Source of the DNA: Skermanella stibiiresistens SB22
GTDB lineage: Bacteria; Pseudomonadota; Alphaproteobacteria; Azospirillales; Azospirillaceae
Length of the DNA stretch: 64,000 nucleotides
Assembly (NCBI RefSeq): GCF_000576635.1
Contig: NZ_AVFL01000001.1
Coordinates: 372,001-436,000 of the forward strand
Reading direction: 5' to 3'
The first letter of the stretch is position 1, and each line of letters starts with the position of its first letter. The translations under genes were made by a program, and so were the position numbers. A model generated the notes under the pieces. The model saw nothing but the letters and a program-made list of their open reading frames with translations. It ran no database searches and had not been told where the DNA came from. Below, one piece after another: positions 9,444 through 17,567 of the stretch.

Positions 9444-10169
9444 TCAGCGTTTGATGTAGAAGAGCAGCAGATCCCGGCGCAGGTCGGGAATGCGGATCGG
9501 CTCGACCCCGTGAAATGAGTCGTCTGTCTTGAGGAACATGAATAGCGAGTTGGCCTTGTAAGGCATCGTCGCGACGCGATCGAAGCCCTCGAAGTCATGA
9601 TGGGGGCCGCCCCAGCAGTGGAAGCCGCGGTCCTTGGGCAGGTAAAGCGTGGTGCCGCACTCGACGTGGCGGTCGTCTTCCGGCAGATAGAACAGAAGCG
9701 TCAGCAGGTTCGACGGATCGGACGTGTGGATCTTGACGCCGTCCGAGCTGGAATCCCGCACCAGGATCATGTCCCTGCGGATCGGATCGGGCCACGCCGC
9801 CCCTTCCCGCGTCAAACGGGCCGCGATGTCCGGCGCGTGCCGTGCCAGCAGCGCGTCGGCGAACTCCTTGTTGAAAACCTCGTTGAACAGATTGGTCCAG
9901 AAAGCCGCGACATCCGTCGGCACGCGGGCCAGATGGTCATCCTTCAATAGGAAGCCCACGCGCATGTCGTAATCCCCTTCCGCGACCTTGCCGGTCTTGG
10001 AGAGGGATTCGTACGCTTCGGGAGCGGGCATCAGGCGGCGGAGTTCGGCGTAGAACTCCTTGGGGAACACATCCTCGATGAACAGGTGCTGGTGAGGCCA
10101 CGCGCGTACCGGTGTGGACAGGATCTGGTACAGCGCATGATGGCGGGCCCGGGTGAAAAAATCGGACAT
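9444..10169 (-). CDS. 2-oxoglutarate/Fe(II) oxygenase family protein with displaced HxD
   Basis: A 241-residue protein with the jelly-roll pattern of the prolyl-4-hydroxylase-like 2OG-Fe(II) oxygenases (PF13640 type). Visible core elements are KIHTSDPSNLLTLLFYLP (His148), FHGVEP (distal His220) and RRDLLLFYIKR (Arg231/232, 2OG carboxylate). In relatives the first element usually reads H-T-D-S; here it reads H-T-S-D, so the acidic ligand is one residue later than expected. This may be tolerated or may impair iron binding. The fold hydroxylates protein side chains, sugars or small molecules; the substrate here is unknown. The start MSDFFTRARH is the family-like N-terminus, although the upstream AAGGAACC is only a moderate ribosome binding site. 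It is a single gene, convergent with the binding-protein gene. Confidence 0.75.
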   Translation of the reverse strand: MSDFFTRARHHALYQILSTPVRAWPHQHLFIEDVFPKEFYAELRRLMPAPEAYESLSKTGKVAEGDYDMRVGFLLKDDHLARVPTDVAAFWTNLFNEVFNKEFADALLARHAPDIAARLTREGAAWPDPIRRDMILVRDSSSDGVKIHTSDPSNLLTLLFYLPEDDRHVECGTTLYLPKDRGFHCWGGPHHDFEGFDRVATMPYKANSLFMFLKTDDSFHGVEPIRIPDLRRDLLLFYIKR

Positions 10170-10625
10170 GGCGGTTCCTTGCTGGATCTATATGTGTTCG
10201 CGGTGCGCTGCCGGCGTTTCCGCTCCTCGTCCCGGATCCGCTCGGGTGCGGGCGGTGTCCAGAGGCGAAATTCGACGCGGATGCCCAATCGCGACGAGGG
10301 ATTAGACGTGTTAATAAAGAGTGATTTTATCTAAATAGTAAACTTACCGATTTGAGGAGTGAGATTTTCGGTGTTGGTGGTGGGGAAATACTCTCCTAAC
10401 GCGTGCCTATAGGGGCGTTCATGCGGGAACGGAAAATGTTGCTTCCAGCGCTCCCGCTGTCTTACGTCCCGACGCGAGCCGGCTTGGCGACAAAGCGGGA
10501 TGGTTGACCGTCGATGAGGTTCAGGGCGGCGCCATGGGCGATCGTAGAAGGCGAGGTGGCGGCGTCTCCCTTCCCGTGACGCCGCCACCGACGCTCTCAC
10601 CCCCGCGCGCGAGTCGCTGATCCCA
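10170..10625. other. Intergenic region of 456 bases without a supported gene
   Basis: Lies between the start of the oxygenase gene and the end of the esterase gene. An AT-rich stretch near 10305-10375 could carry the oxygenase promoter. A strong stem-loop at 10555-10589 is described separately. I found no reading frame with a plausible protein; the frames that are open have coding-shadow composition. Confidence 0.5.
10555..10589 (-). terminator. Stem-loop terminator candidate downstream of esterase
   Basis: Perfect 12-bp stem GGTGGCGGCGTC (10555-10566) with GACGCCGCCACC (10578-10589) and an 11-base loop, 36 bases beyond the esterase stop. There is no clear T-run, so it may end transcription weakly or protect the 3' end. 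Confidence 0.55.
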
Positions 10626-11588
10626 TCATTTGGCCGCGCCACACCGCGCCGGATCGGCCTCGATGGGTGTTCGGGCGTGGGGCGACATGTATTCAAGCGC
10701 GTCGCCGATCGTGCTGGCCCAAACCGGCCACTCGTGATCGCCGGCGACCACGCGGAAGATCGCGTTGCCCGGCTGGTGACGGTGAAGCTCGCGGAACAGG
10801 GCGGCCGCGTGATACGGGATCTCGAATCGGTCGATGTCACCGCTGTTGATGTAGAACGGCACCACCACCGGCTGGGCGCGGTACGTTTCGAACAGGGGGC
10901 GCCAGCTCAGTTTCGCCCAAGCCTCGCCGTCGAATTTGCCATCCTTCTGGAACGGCGGGTCCTTCATCGCCGACGAGTTGGACGGGGGAAGGGGCTCGTA
11001 GACCGCCGGGCTCAGTGCCGCGGCGGCGGCGAACATCTCCGGATGCTCGAAGGCCAGCCGGACAGCCGCCTGCCCGCCGGCCGAGAGGCCCGCCACCATC
11101 CGGCCGGCGCGGCCTTCCACGATGCGGAAATCCTGTTCGATCCTGGGCAGGAGTTCCTTCATCAGCACGGTGCCGGCTTTCTCCGCGTTGGCGTCCACCC
11201 ACCACATCTGCTTGTGTCCCGGCATCACGACGATCATCGGAGTGATGGCGTCGTCGTTGATCAGCCGATCGAGGGTCGGCTTGATCTTGCCCTTGTTCAG
11301 CCAGTCATGCTCGTCGCCATTGGCGCCATGCAGCAGGTAGAGCACCGGATAGGACAGGCAAGATTCACCGTAGCCATCTGGCAAATAGACCGTGAAGCGG
11401 TAATCGCGGCCCAGCGTGGGCGATGGCAGGCTTCGTTCGAGCACGGTTCCAGCCATCGCGGCGGTGGTGCCCACCGTCGTTCCGATCAAGATGCCAGCCA
11501 TGGCGCCCGCCATCACGCCGGCCCCAACGCCGGCGGACATGCCAACGGCCTTCGCCAGCGTCGCGATTCCCAATCTCAGTCGCTTCAT
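10626..11588 (-). CDS. Esterase/alpha-beta hydrolase of the esterase D (Fes/tributyrin esterase) type
   Basis: A 320-residue exported or membrane-anchored esterase. The first 47 residues form a long Gly/Ala/Met-rich hydrophobic segment, read as an uncleaved anchor or unusual signal sequence. The rest matches the putative esterase family (PF00756): YPVLYLLHGANGDEHDW, MIVVMPGHKQMWW, the nucleophile GLSAGGQAA (Ser169), the acid residue in NSGDIDRF and the catalytic His in VVAGDHEWPVW. The family cleaves esters of short acyl chains, feruloyl groups or siderophores; the substrate here is unknown. Single gene with an AT-rich upstream region and a stem-loop downstream. The call of hydrolase is firm; the physiological role is open. 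Confidence 0.85.
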   Translation of the reverse strand: MKRLRLGIATLAKAVGMSAGVGAGVMAGAMAGILIGTTVGTTAAMAGTVLERSLPSPTLGRDYRFTVYLPDGYGESCLSYPVLYLLHGANGDEHDWLNKGKIKPTLDRLINDDAITPMIVVMPGHKQMWWVDANAEKAGTVLMKELLPRIEQDFRIVEGRAGRMVAGLSAGGQAAVRLAFEHPEMFAAAAALSPAVYEPLPPSNSSAMKDPPFQKDGKFDGEAWAKLSWRPLFETYRAQPVVVPFYINSGDIDRFEIPYHAAALFRELHRHQPGNAIFRVVAGDHEWPVWASTIGDALEYMSPHARTPIEADPARCGAAK

Positions 11589-11900
11589 CGCTCGTATCCC
11601 CTTTCCAGCTCTTCCGGAACGGCGTCAACCACCTGACCGCCCCACCGTATGGCGAACCTTTATCATGGTTGCATTCCATGGGAAGTATCGATTGGGAAGA
11701 GTTTTTGTCATGATGGTTGATCCTATACGGAATATCACTTAGAATTCTGAGTAACTTGGGTTGTGTGACTATCCAGATAATCTTGTATGGTTGCATGACA
11801 TATTGAATTTTCCCTTTATCATCTCCGGAGCCGCGGCGTGCCGCCCCACGCGGTGGACGTCAGGGACGCCGGTCATGCCACCCCATCGAGGTTCACATTC
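11589..11900. promoter_or_regulatory. AT-rich intergenic promoter region between divergent genes
   Basis: About 310 bases separating the esterase (minus) from the receiver/PP2C-like gene (plus). The part from 11650 to 11825 is strongly AT-rich. A 10-base direct repeat ATGGTTGCAT occurs at 11665 and 11787, and a palindrome AGAATTCT sits near 11741. No gene is supported here. Confidence 0.4.
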
Positions 11901-13109
11901 ATGGCCCAGCCCATAGCCGCCACCCGGCCCGAGCGCCTGCTGGTCGTAGAGGACGACGAGTTCAGCCAGCAGTTGATCGAGCTTTACCTGCGGAAGGCCG
12001 GATTCACCGAACTGACCGTGGCCAACGATGGCCGGCAGGCGCTCGACCTCGCCAAGGCCAACACGTTCGACCTGATCCTGCTTGACCTGGGCCTGCCGCG
12101 CATCGGCGGCACCGAGGTGGTTCGCCGCTTGAAGAAGGAAGGTTTGCTTGCCAACACTCCCGTGGTCGTGATCTCCGCCATCACCAACATGGAGGACACG
12201 ATCCAGTGTATTGAAATGGGGGCCAGCGACTATCTGGCTAAGCCGTTCAACGTCATGCAGTTGCAGCAGCGGGTCGACGCCTGTCTGGAACGCCAGCGCC
12301 TCCGCCGGGAGTCGGCCGCCACCAAGCGGCGCGACGCCCTGGACGAGTCGGCGGCGCTTGGATTGCGGGCGGCCTTGGCGCTGCCGGCATTCCCACGGTC
12401 CGGGCCCGGATTTCCGGCGGAGGGCGCCGTGCTGTCGGAGGCGTCGCGGGGCGGCGGGCAAGGCCGCGACTTCCATGACGTCTTTCCCGTGCTGGGCGGC
12501 GGCACCGGCTTTGTGGTCGGCACCGTGGCGGGAACGGGCATCGCGGCACTGCTGACGGTGGCGCGGGTGCGGGCATTGGTCCGCGTCTTGGCCGACCGCT
12601 TCGATCCGTCTGGTGGCGCTCCGCTCGATCCGGCGGCCTTGATCACCCAAATCGGTGCCGAACTGGCGTCCGATCCGGCCGAGGGGAGCGAAGATGGCCG
12701 GTCCATCGCACTGTTCATCGGCGTCCTTCAGGCTGGCGGACCCCTGCGTCACGCCAACGCCGGCATGCCTACACCGGTGGTGTTGAGCCAGATGCTGGGA
12801 GTCTTGCCGCTCGCCGGCAAGCGCGGGCCGCCGCTGACCGGTGATGCTTCCTTCGAAGGACCGGTAGGCGGTCAGGTGTCGTTGCAACCCGGCGACGGAC
12901 TGGTGGTCCACACGCGCGGCTTGGTCGAGGCGACGGATGCCGGCGGCGGCGCCTATGGCGAACAGCGGCTGAAAGTTGCGCTCGACGCCTTGATCGCGGC
13001 ACCGGCCGCCCTCATCAGCTCGACCCTGCGCGAGGACGCCGCCGGTTTCGCGGGCGGCGTGCCGTTCAAGGACGACGTGACCATCGTCGCCCTTCGCCTG
13101 GTCGCCTGA
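11901..13109 (+). CDS. Response regulator with degenerate SpoIIE/RsbU-like PP2C domain
   Basis: A 402-residue two-domain regulator. The N-terminal receiver has the acidic pair (VVEDDEFS), phospho-Asp in LILLDLGLPRIGG and the lysine in LAKPFN, so it looks active. After a helical linker (about 135-175) comes a region resembling the RsbU/SpoIIE PPM phosphatases: GRDFHDVFPV, GTVAGTGIAALL, HANAGMPTPVV and a final KDDVTIVALRL. Active members dephosphorylate anti-sigma-factor antagonists. Here the usual GDVSGKG is GTVAGTG, so one metal-binding Asp is replaced by Thr and activity may be reduced or lost. The start MAQPIAATRP has GAGG upstream; an in-frame GTG at 11838 would add 21 residues not typical of receivers. 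No anti-sigma partner genes adjoin it. Confidence 0.82.
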   Translation: MAQPIAATRPERLLVVEDDEFSQQLIELYLRKAGFTELTVANDGRQALDLAKANTFDLILLDLGLPRIGGTEVVRRLKKEGLLANTPVVVISAITNMEDTIQCIEMGASDYLAKPFNVMQLQQRVDACLERQRLRRESAATKRRDALDESAALGLRAALALPAFPRSGPGFPAEGAVLSEASRGGGQGRDFHDVFPVLGGGTGFVVGTVAGTGIAALLTVARVRALVRVLADRFDPSGGAPLDPAALITQIGAELASDPAEGSEDGRSIALFIGVLQAGGPLRHANAGMPTPVVLSQMLGVLPLAGKRGPPLTGDASFEGPVGGQVSLQPGDGLVVHTRGLVEATDAGGGAYGEQRLKVALDALIAAPAALISSTLREDAAGFAGGVPFKDDVTIVALRLVA

Positions 13110-13128
13110 CCCGGTCCGGTCAGGCGAC
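13101..13128 (+). terminator. Stem-loop overlapping the stop of the receiver/PP2C-like gene
   Basis: A 10-bp perfect stem GTCGCCTGAC (13101-13110) with GTCAGGCGAC (13119-13128) and an 8-base loop. It includes the TGA stop codon and lies between two convergent genes. There is no T-run. Confidence 0.5.
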
Positions 13129-13149
13129 TCCAACAATCAGGCGGCCCCG

Positions 13150-14448
13150 TCAGGCGGCGGTGACGCGGTGCTCCAGGAAGAACCGCAGCATCTCGCGCGA
13201 GGCGTCCGGTCCCTTCGGATCGGTGTAGGTGCCGGACGCGCTGCCGCCCGCCCAGGCGTGACCGGCGCCGTGGATCGTCCACAGCTCGGACACCGTCCTG
13301 CCGTAGCCGTCGGTCAGGACCGTACGGTCGTGGGCACGGCCGTTCGGCGTGTTGCCCCGCTCAACGGTCGACTTCAGTCCCTTGGCCGCCGCCGTCGACT
13401 GGGCGACCACCGCGTCGCCGTTGCGCGGATTGACCGTCATGTCCTTGTCGCCATGGAAGACGATCGTCGGAACCAAGCGAGTGACGGCGCCGCCTCCCGA
13501 ACCGCCTTGCCCCATGGCGGCGAAGGCGGATGGGATATCCCGCGCGGCACCCACTGGAAGGCCGGAATGCACGCCGACCGCCGCGAACACGTCGGGATAT
13601 GTCGCACCCAGGATGGCGGCGGTGGCGGCACCGGCCGACAACCCCGCGACATAGACGCGGCTGGGGTCGACCGGGTGGTCGCCGATGATCTGGCGGGCGA
13701 TGCCGGCGAGCAGCGAGGGCTCCCCGTGGTCGCGCCGCTGGTCTTCCGGCTTGAACCAGTTCCAGCATTTCTGGGGGTTGGCCGATGACGGCTGGGCCGG
13801 GTAGGCCACCAGAAAACCATGTTCCTCGGCGAGTTCGTTCATCCGGGTGCCGGCGGCGAAATCGTCGGGCGACTGGGTGCAGCCGTGCAACATCACGATC
13901 AGCGGCATCGGCTCCGCCGCCCGCTTGGCCGGAATGTACAGTTTATAGGAGCGGGTACCGGCGGCGTTGGTGTGGGACAGCGTCTCGAACGACGCGCCGT
14001 CGGGCAGGGGAGCCGAGGCGGGGCGTAGGCCCATCCCACCCAAGTTGAGGCCATCGAGACCCATCCCACCCAAATTCAAACCGGACGGCATCGACCGCGC
14101 GGCGAGGCCGCGCAGGGTTTCGCCCAGGCCGGTCAGCGGAACGGCGCGGTGGGGAGAGCGCGGGCGGCTCGCCGGCTTGGCGTCGAACCGGAACGCCGCC
14201 GCGCCGGGAGACACCGGCTCCATGTCGATGATGGTGCCCGGTCCGGAACCCGGACCCGTCGGGGGATTGGGCTTGGCGCCGTCGGACTCCGGAGCGGGAG
14301 CGTCACCGCCCTGGAGCAGGCGCTGGATCAGGGCGGTCGCCTCGGTGAGCTGACCGGCACTGGTCAAGCGCATCGCCTCGGCCATGCCGGGGGACAGTAG
14401 GTTGGTCATGTCTTTGGCTTTCTGGGCTTTGAAGAAGGGGGACGTCAT
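13150..14448 (-). CDS. PHB depolymerase family esterase (LpqC type)
   Basis: A 432-residue esterase of the PHB depolymerase catalytic-domain type 1 family (PF10503). The C-terminal 290 residues hold PLIVMLHGCTQSPDDFA (oxyanion loop), the nucleophile VAGLSAGAAT (Ser near 270), VFHGDKDMTVNP (acid) and IHGAGHAWAGG (His). Most members lack proven PHB activity and are better seen as polyester/feruloyl-type esterases. The first 140 residues are a variable, low-complexity extension with no signal peptide. They contain two copies of a LNLGGMGL unit in tandem; such N-terminal extensions are common in intracellular members. The ATG overlaps the RHH regulator stop by four bases (ATGA), so the two genes form an operon and the regulator probably controls it. 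Confidence 0.85.
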   Translation of the reverse strand: MTSPFFKAQKAKDMTNLLSPGMAEAMRLTSAGQLTEATALIQRLLQGGDAPAPESDGAKPNPPTGPGSGPGTIIDMEPVSPGAAAFRFDAKPASRPRSPHRAVPLTGLGETLRGLAARSMPSGLNLGGMGLDGLNLGGMGLRPASAPLPDGASFETLSHTNAAGTRSYKLYIPAKRAAEPMPLIVMLHGCTQSPDDFAAGTRMNELAEEHGFLVAYPAQPSSANPQKCWNWFKPEDQRRDHGEPSLLAGIARQIIGDHPVDPSRVYVAGLSAGAATAAILGATYPDVFAAVGVHSGLPVGAARDIPSAFAAMGQGGSGGGAVTRLVPTIVFHGDKDMTVNPRNGDAVVAQSTAAAKGLKSTVERGNTPNGRAHDRTVLTDGYGRTVSELWTIHGAGHAWAGGSASGTYTDPKGPDASREMLRFFLEHRVTAA

Positions 14449-14864
14449 TTGATTCGGTCGGCCAGGGCCGCCTTGACGGCGGCGCTGGCGTGCAGCGCTC
14501 CCAGCACGGTGAGCGAGGAGATGGTGGCCAGCGCCAGTTCCGGCGTGACGTCGTTCGCTATGGTGGCGAGGCCCAGGACGCGGATCTCGAGCACCTGACC
14601 AGCGTCCCGCGCCGCTTCCAGGTCCTCCCGGCTGAAGTGCCGAAGGCCGAGATCCACGCTCGATCGCGTCACCGCCTGCCGGACGACATCGGAGTGCCGC
14701 TCGATTTGATTGCGGATGGCCGTCCGGATGAAATCGGTGCGGTTCGAGTAGAACCCCTCACGCACCAGCAGATCGACGTGTCCCAGGTCGACATAGCCGA
14801 GATTGATCGTGATCTTCTCGCTGTCGGTCTGCTTGGACCTGATGTCCTGTACGTTGCCTGCCAT
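14445..14864 (-). CDS. Ribbon-helix-helix (CopG-like) transcriptional regulator
   Basis: A 139-residue regulator. The N-terminal half (EKITINLGYVDLGHVDLLVREGF, then SNRTDFIRTAIRNQIE) is a canonical ribbon-helix-helix DNA-binding unit: a beta strand followed by two helices, with the SNRTDF turn. The C-terminal half is a short helical domain of unknown role. The family acts as dimers on repeated short sites, usually as repressors. The gene is co-transcribed with the esterase (4-base overlap). A cluster of ACCATCC/GGATGGT half-sites lies immediately upstream, which fits autoregulation. The start has GGAAGAG just upstream. The link with a PHB-depolymerase-type esterase recurs in alphaproteobacteria as far as I recall. 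Confidence 0.82.
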   Translation of the reverse strand: MAGNVQDIRSKQTDSEKITINLGYVDLGHVDLLVREGFYSNRTDFIRTAIRNQIERHSDVVRQAVTRSSVDLGLRHFSREDLEAARDAGQVLEIRVLGLATIANDVTPELALATISSLTVLGALHASAAVKAALADRIK

Positions 14865-14870
14865 CTCTCT

Positions 14871-14919
14871 TCCATCCTCTAACCATCCACATGGATGGTA
14901 GATGGTAGGGATGGATGGT
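14871..14919. promoter_or_regulatory. Cluster of ACCATCC/GGATGGT half-sites, probable RHH operator
   Basis: Upstream of the RHH gene: TCCATCC (14871), ACCATCC (14882), inverted GGATGGT (14893), GATGGT (14901) and GGATGGT (14913). The central pair ACCATCC-acat-GGATGGT forms an 18-bp inverted repeat. Spacing of about 10 bases between successive half-sites matches one helical turn, the arrangement expected for cooperative RHH dimers. Confidence 0.65.
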
Positions 14920-15024
14920 CATTCAAGGGATTTCACGTCGGCACCGGCGCTTTCCCGCGAATGCCTCCATGATGTATGGTGCGGCGCCATCCGCCCTCAC
15001 CCTCGAACCATCCCCGAGTCTCCC

Positions 15025-15816
15025 GTGCGTATCGCCACCTGGAACATCAACTCCGTCCGGCTGCGGCTGGATCTCCTGCTGCGGCTGATCGACGAGCACC
15101 GCCCCGACGTGATCTGCCTCCAGGAAACCAAGACGGTCGACGAGACCTTCCCGCTGGCGCCGCTGGCGGAACGGGGATACGTCCACACCCTGATCCATGG
15201 CATGAAGGGCTACAACGGCGTCGCGATCCTGTCGCTCCGCCCGATCTCCGGCCAATGCGTCCAGCATTGGTGCGAGAAACAGGACTGCCGCCACGCCATC
15301 GCCGAGGTCGGCGGCATCGAGATCCACAGCGTCTACATCCCGTCGGGCGGCGATGTCCCGGACCCCGCCGTCAACGTCAAGTTCGAGCACAAGCTGCGCT
15401 TCCTGGACGAGATGACGGCGTGGTGGCCGGCGGAGCGGACGGCGGATCGGCCAATGGTCATGGTCGGTGACTTCAACGTGGCGCCACTCGAACACGATGT
15501 CTGGTCGCACAAGCAGATGCTCGGCGTCGTCTCCCACACGCCGGCCGAGATCGACCGGCTCAACGCGATGCGGGACTCGATCGGCTGGGTCGACGCGGTC
15601 CGCCATTTCGTGCCGGAAGGCCAGAAGCTCTATACCTGGTGGAGCTACCGGGCCAAGGACTGGTCGGTCGCCGACCGCGGCCGCCGGCTCGACCATATCT
15701 GGGTCACTCCCCCACTGGCCGGAGCCTTGCGCGATCACAAGGTGCTGCGCGAGGCGCGCGGCTGGGAACCGAAGCCGTCGGACCACGTTCCGGTGCTGAT
15801 CGACCTGGATGTCTGA
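15025..15816 (+). CDS. xth: Exodeoxyribonuclease III
   Basis: A 263-residue AP endonuclease/3'-5' exonuclease of base-excision repair, cytoplasmic. Family motifs are all present: RIATWNINSVR with the metal-site Asn, LQETK (Glu34), GDFNVAP near 150, GRRLDHIWV and the terminal SDHVPV with the catalytic His. Length equals the family norm (about 260). The start is GTG at 15025, because MRIATWN is the conserved N-terminus; earlier in-frame starts would add about 40 unrelated residues through the regulator operator region. It diverges from the RHH gene. The ClC gene follows 21 bases downstream on the same strand. Confidence 0.93.
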   Translation: MRIATWNINSVRLRLDLLLRLIDEHRPDVICLQETKTVDETFPLAPLAERGYVHTLIHGMKGYNGVAILSLRPISGQCVQHWCEKQDCRHAIAEVGGIEIHSVYIPSGGDVPDPAVNVKFEHKLRFLDEMTAWWPAERTADRPMVMVGDFNVAPLEHDVWSHKQMLGVVSHTPAEIDRLNAMRDSIGWVDAVRHFVPEGQKLYTWWSYRAKDWSVADRGRRLDHIWVTPPLAGALRDHKVLREARGWEPKPSDHVPVLIDLDV

Positions 15817-15837
15817 ACGCGGCTGTAATTTGATGTC

Positions 15838-17142
15838 ATGGTGAAGATCCGTTCCCGCCGCGCCCGCCATGTCTGGCTATCGGCGACGTCCTGGCGGCAG
15901 CGTCTCGTCTTCTGGCTGGGCGCTCTGGTGATCGGCCTCGTCGCGGTCGGCTTCGCCCTGGCCGCCGACCATGTCCAGGAAGCCTTCGACGCCGTGGTCG
16001 GGCGCTGGCCCTATCTGCCGCTGGCGCTCTCGCCGCTGATGTTCGGCCTGTCGGCCTGGGCGACGGTCCGCTGGTTTCCCAATTCGCAGGGGAGCGGCAT
16101 TCCCCAAGCCATCGCCGCCCGCCACCTGACCGATCCCGAGAGCCGCCGCAAGCTGCTGGCGCCCCGCACGATGATCGGCAAGATCCTGCTGACGTTGCTG
16201 GGATTGGCGGGGGGCGGCTCGATCGGACGCGAGGGTCCGACCGTCCAGGTCGGCGCCGCCCTGATGGTCGCCTGCGGCACTGTAGCGGGACTGGCTGGCC
16301 AGCGCGGCCTCGTGCTGGCGGGATCGGCGGCGGGCGTGTCGGCGGCGTTCAACACCCCGCTCGCCGGCATCGTCTTCGCGATCGAGGAGATGGCGCGCGG
16401 CTACGAGAGCCGGGCCAGCGGTTTGGTGATGGTCGCGGTGATCCTGGCCGGCATCTCGTCGCTGGCGGTGACCGGCAACTATGAATATTTCGGCCACACC
16501 CTGGTGACCTTGGACGAGCCGGGAGCCTGGATCGGCGTCCTCGCCTGCGGTGTCGTCGGCGGCTTGGCCGGCGGGCTGTTCAGTCGCGCCGTGATCGAGG
16601 CCGGCCGGCTGCTGCCGGTCTGGCTGAAGGGGGTCGCGACGCGCCGGCCCGTGGCCTTCGCCGCCACTTGCGGCCTGATCATCGCGGTGATCGGCGTGGC
16701 CGCCGGAGGGTTGACCTTCGGCACCGGCTACCACGCCGCCCGCATGGCGATCGATGGCACCGCCGACTTGCCCTGGTGGTACGCGCCGGCCAAGCTGGCG
16801 GCCACGGCGGTCTCCTCGGTCAGCGGCATCCCCGGCGGGCTGTTCGCCCCCAGCCTGTCGGTCGGCGCCGGCATCGGCTCGGCGCTGACGCCGCTGATGG
16901 AGCATGTGCCGGTGGCCGCGATGGTGATGCTTGGCATGGTCGGCTATTTCGCGGGCGTCACCCAGTCACCGATGACCGCCTTCGTGATCGTGATGGAGAT
17001 GACCGGTAACCATGGCATGGTCGTGCCGCTGATGGCGTCGGCGATGATCGCCTATGGCGTCTCCCGCATGGTCTGCCCCGTCCCGCTCTATCACGCGCTG
17101 GCCCGCCGCTTCATCGCCGCGGCCCGGCCGCCCGTGGCCTGA
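15838..17142 (+). CDS. ClC-family chloride channel/transporter
   Basis: A 434-residue membrane protein of the voltage-gated chloride channel family. The selectivity-filter motifs are clear: QGSGIPQ, SIGREGPTVQ with the gating glutamate, and GIPGGLFAPSLSVGAGIG. The end of the protein, GVTQSPMTAFVIVMEMTGN, also matches. It exchanges or conducts chloride (some members fluoride or nitrate) across the inner membrane, often in acid or osmotic stress. It has no C-terminal CBS pair; the protein ends soon after the last membrane helix. It lies 21 bases after the exonuclease III gene, probably by chance read-through rather than shared function. Convergent with the XRE regulator gene. Confidence 0.92.
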   Translation: MVKIRSRRARHVWLSATSWRQRLVFWLGALVIGLVAVGFALAADHVQEAFDAVVGRWPYLPLALSPLMFGLSAWATVRWFPNSQGSGIPQAIAARHLTDPESRRKLLAPRTMIGKILLTLLGLAGGGSIGREGPTVQVGAALMVACGTVAGLAGQRGLVLAGSAAGVSAAFNTPLAGIVFAIEEMARGYESRASGLVMVAVILAGISSLAVTGNYEYFGHTLVTLDEPGAWIGVLACGVVGGLAGGLFSRAVIEAGRLLPVWLKGVATRRPVAFAATCGLIIAVIGVAAGGLTFGTGYHAARMAIDGTADLPWWYAPAKLAATAVSSVSGIPGGLFAPSLSVGAGIGSALTPLMEHVPVAAMVMLGMVGYFAGVTQSPMTAFVIVMEMTGNHGMVVPLMASAMIAYGVSRMVCPVPLYHALARRFIAAARPPVA

Positions 17143-17161
17143 TCACGGCCAGGCTACGGCC

Positions 17162-17503
17162 CTAGAAGTCCGCCACATCGTCCTTCGCTCCCGCGCGCTT
17201 CCGTCCGGTGACCAACTCCATCTCCTCGCCCAGGGGGTCATTGGCCAGCAACTCGCCGAGGCGTTCGGTGTAGCCGAGCACGGTCAGGGCCTTGAGCAGG
17301 ATTCCCAAGGCGACGCCGGGCGTCCCTTTCTCGAGCGCCACCACGGAGGCCCGGCTGACGCCCATGCGCGACGCGAGGTCATCCTGCGACAGGTTGCGTC
17401 GGAGACGGGCCAGACGGACCGTTCGGCCGAGCCTGCCCAGGCTTTCCAGCTCATCGGTGCCCAACACGGTCGAGAGGCGCATGCGTGATGACCAGAGTTT
17501 CAT
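17162..17503 (-). CDS. XRE/HipB-like helix-turn-helix regulator
   Basis: A 113-residue regulator with a Cro/C1 helix-turn-helix: LGRTVRLARLRRNLSQDDLASRMGVSRASVVALEKG. It is followed by a short C-terminal extension of the type seen in HipB-like antitoxins and solitary XRE proteins (GILLKALTVLGYTERLGELL). No hipA toxin gene adjoins it, so if it is an antitoxin relative it is orphaned; it may instead be a stand-alone repressor. I chose ATG at 17503, which lies inside a perfect inverted repeat, strongly suggesting autorepression. A TTG at 17542 would add 13 residues. An intrinsic terminator lies just upstream on the same strand, insulating this gene from the methylthioribose kinase gene. Confidence 0.78.
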   Translation of the reverse strand: MKLWSSRMRLSTVLGTDELESLGRLGRTVRLARLRRNLSQDDLASRMGVSRASVVALEKGTPGVALGILLKALTVLGYTERLGELLANDPLGEEMELVTGRKRAGAKDDVADF

Positions 17504-17525
17504 ACATTGAGGGGTCCAATGTATG
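17501..17525. promoter_or_regulatory. Inverted repeat at the XRE gene start, probable operator
   Basis: Perfect 9-bp arms CATACATTG (17501-17509) and CAATGTATG (17517-17525) with a 7-base spacer. One arm includes the start codon of the XRE gene. The arm length and spacing resemble HipB-type operators, so binding here would block transcription or translation initiation. Confidence 0.65.
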
Positions 17526-17567
17526 GAACTTCGAACCAACAAGCAATTTCGGCGGAGCGTGTCGCGG

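Noticed and set aside
10331-10840. Minus-strand frame overlapping the esterase C-terminus
   Set aside because: Out of frame with the esterase, crosses its terminator hairpin and has no recognisable features.
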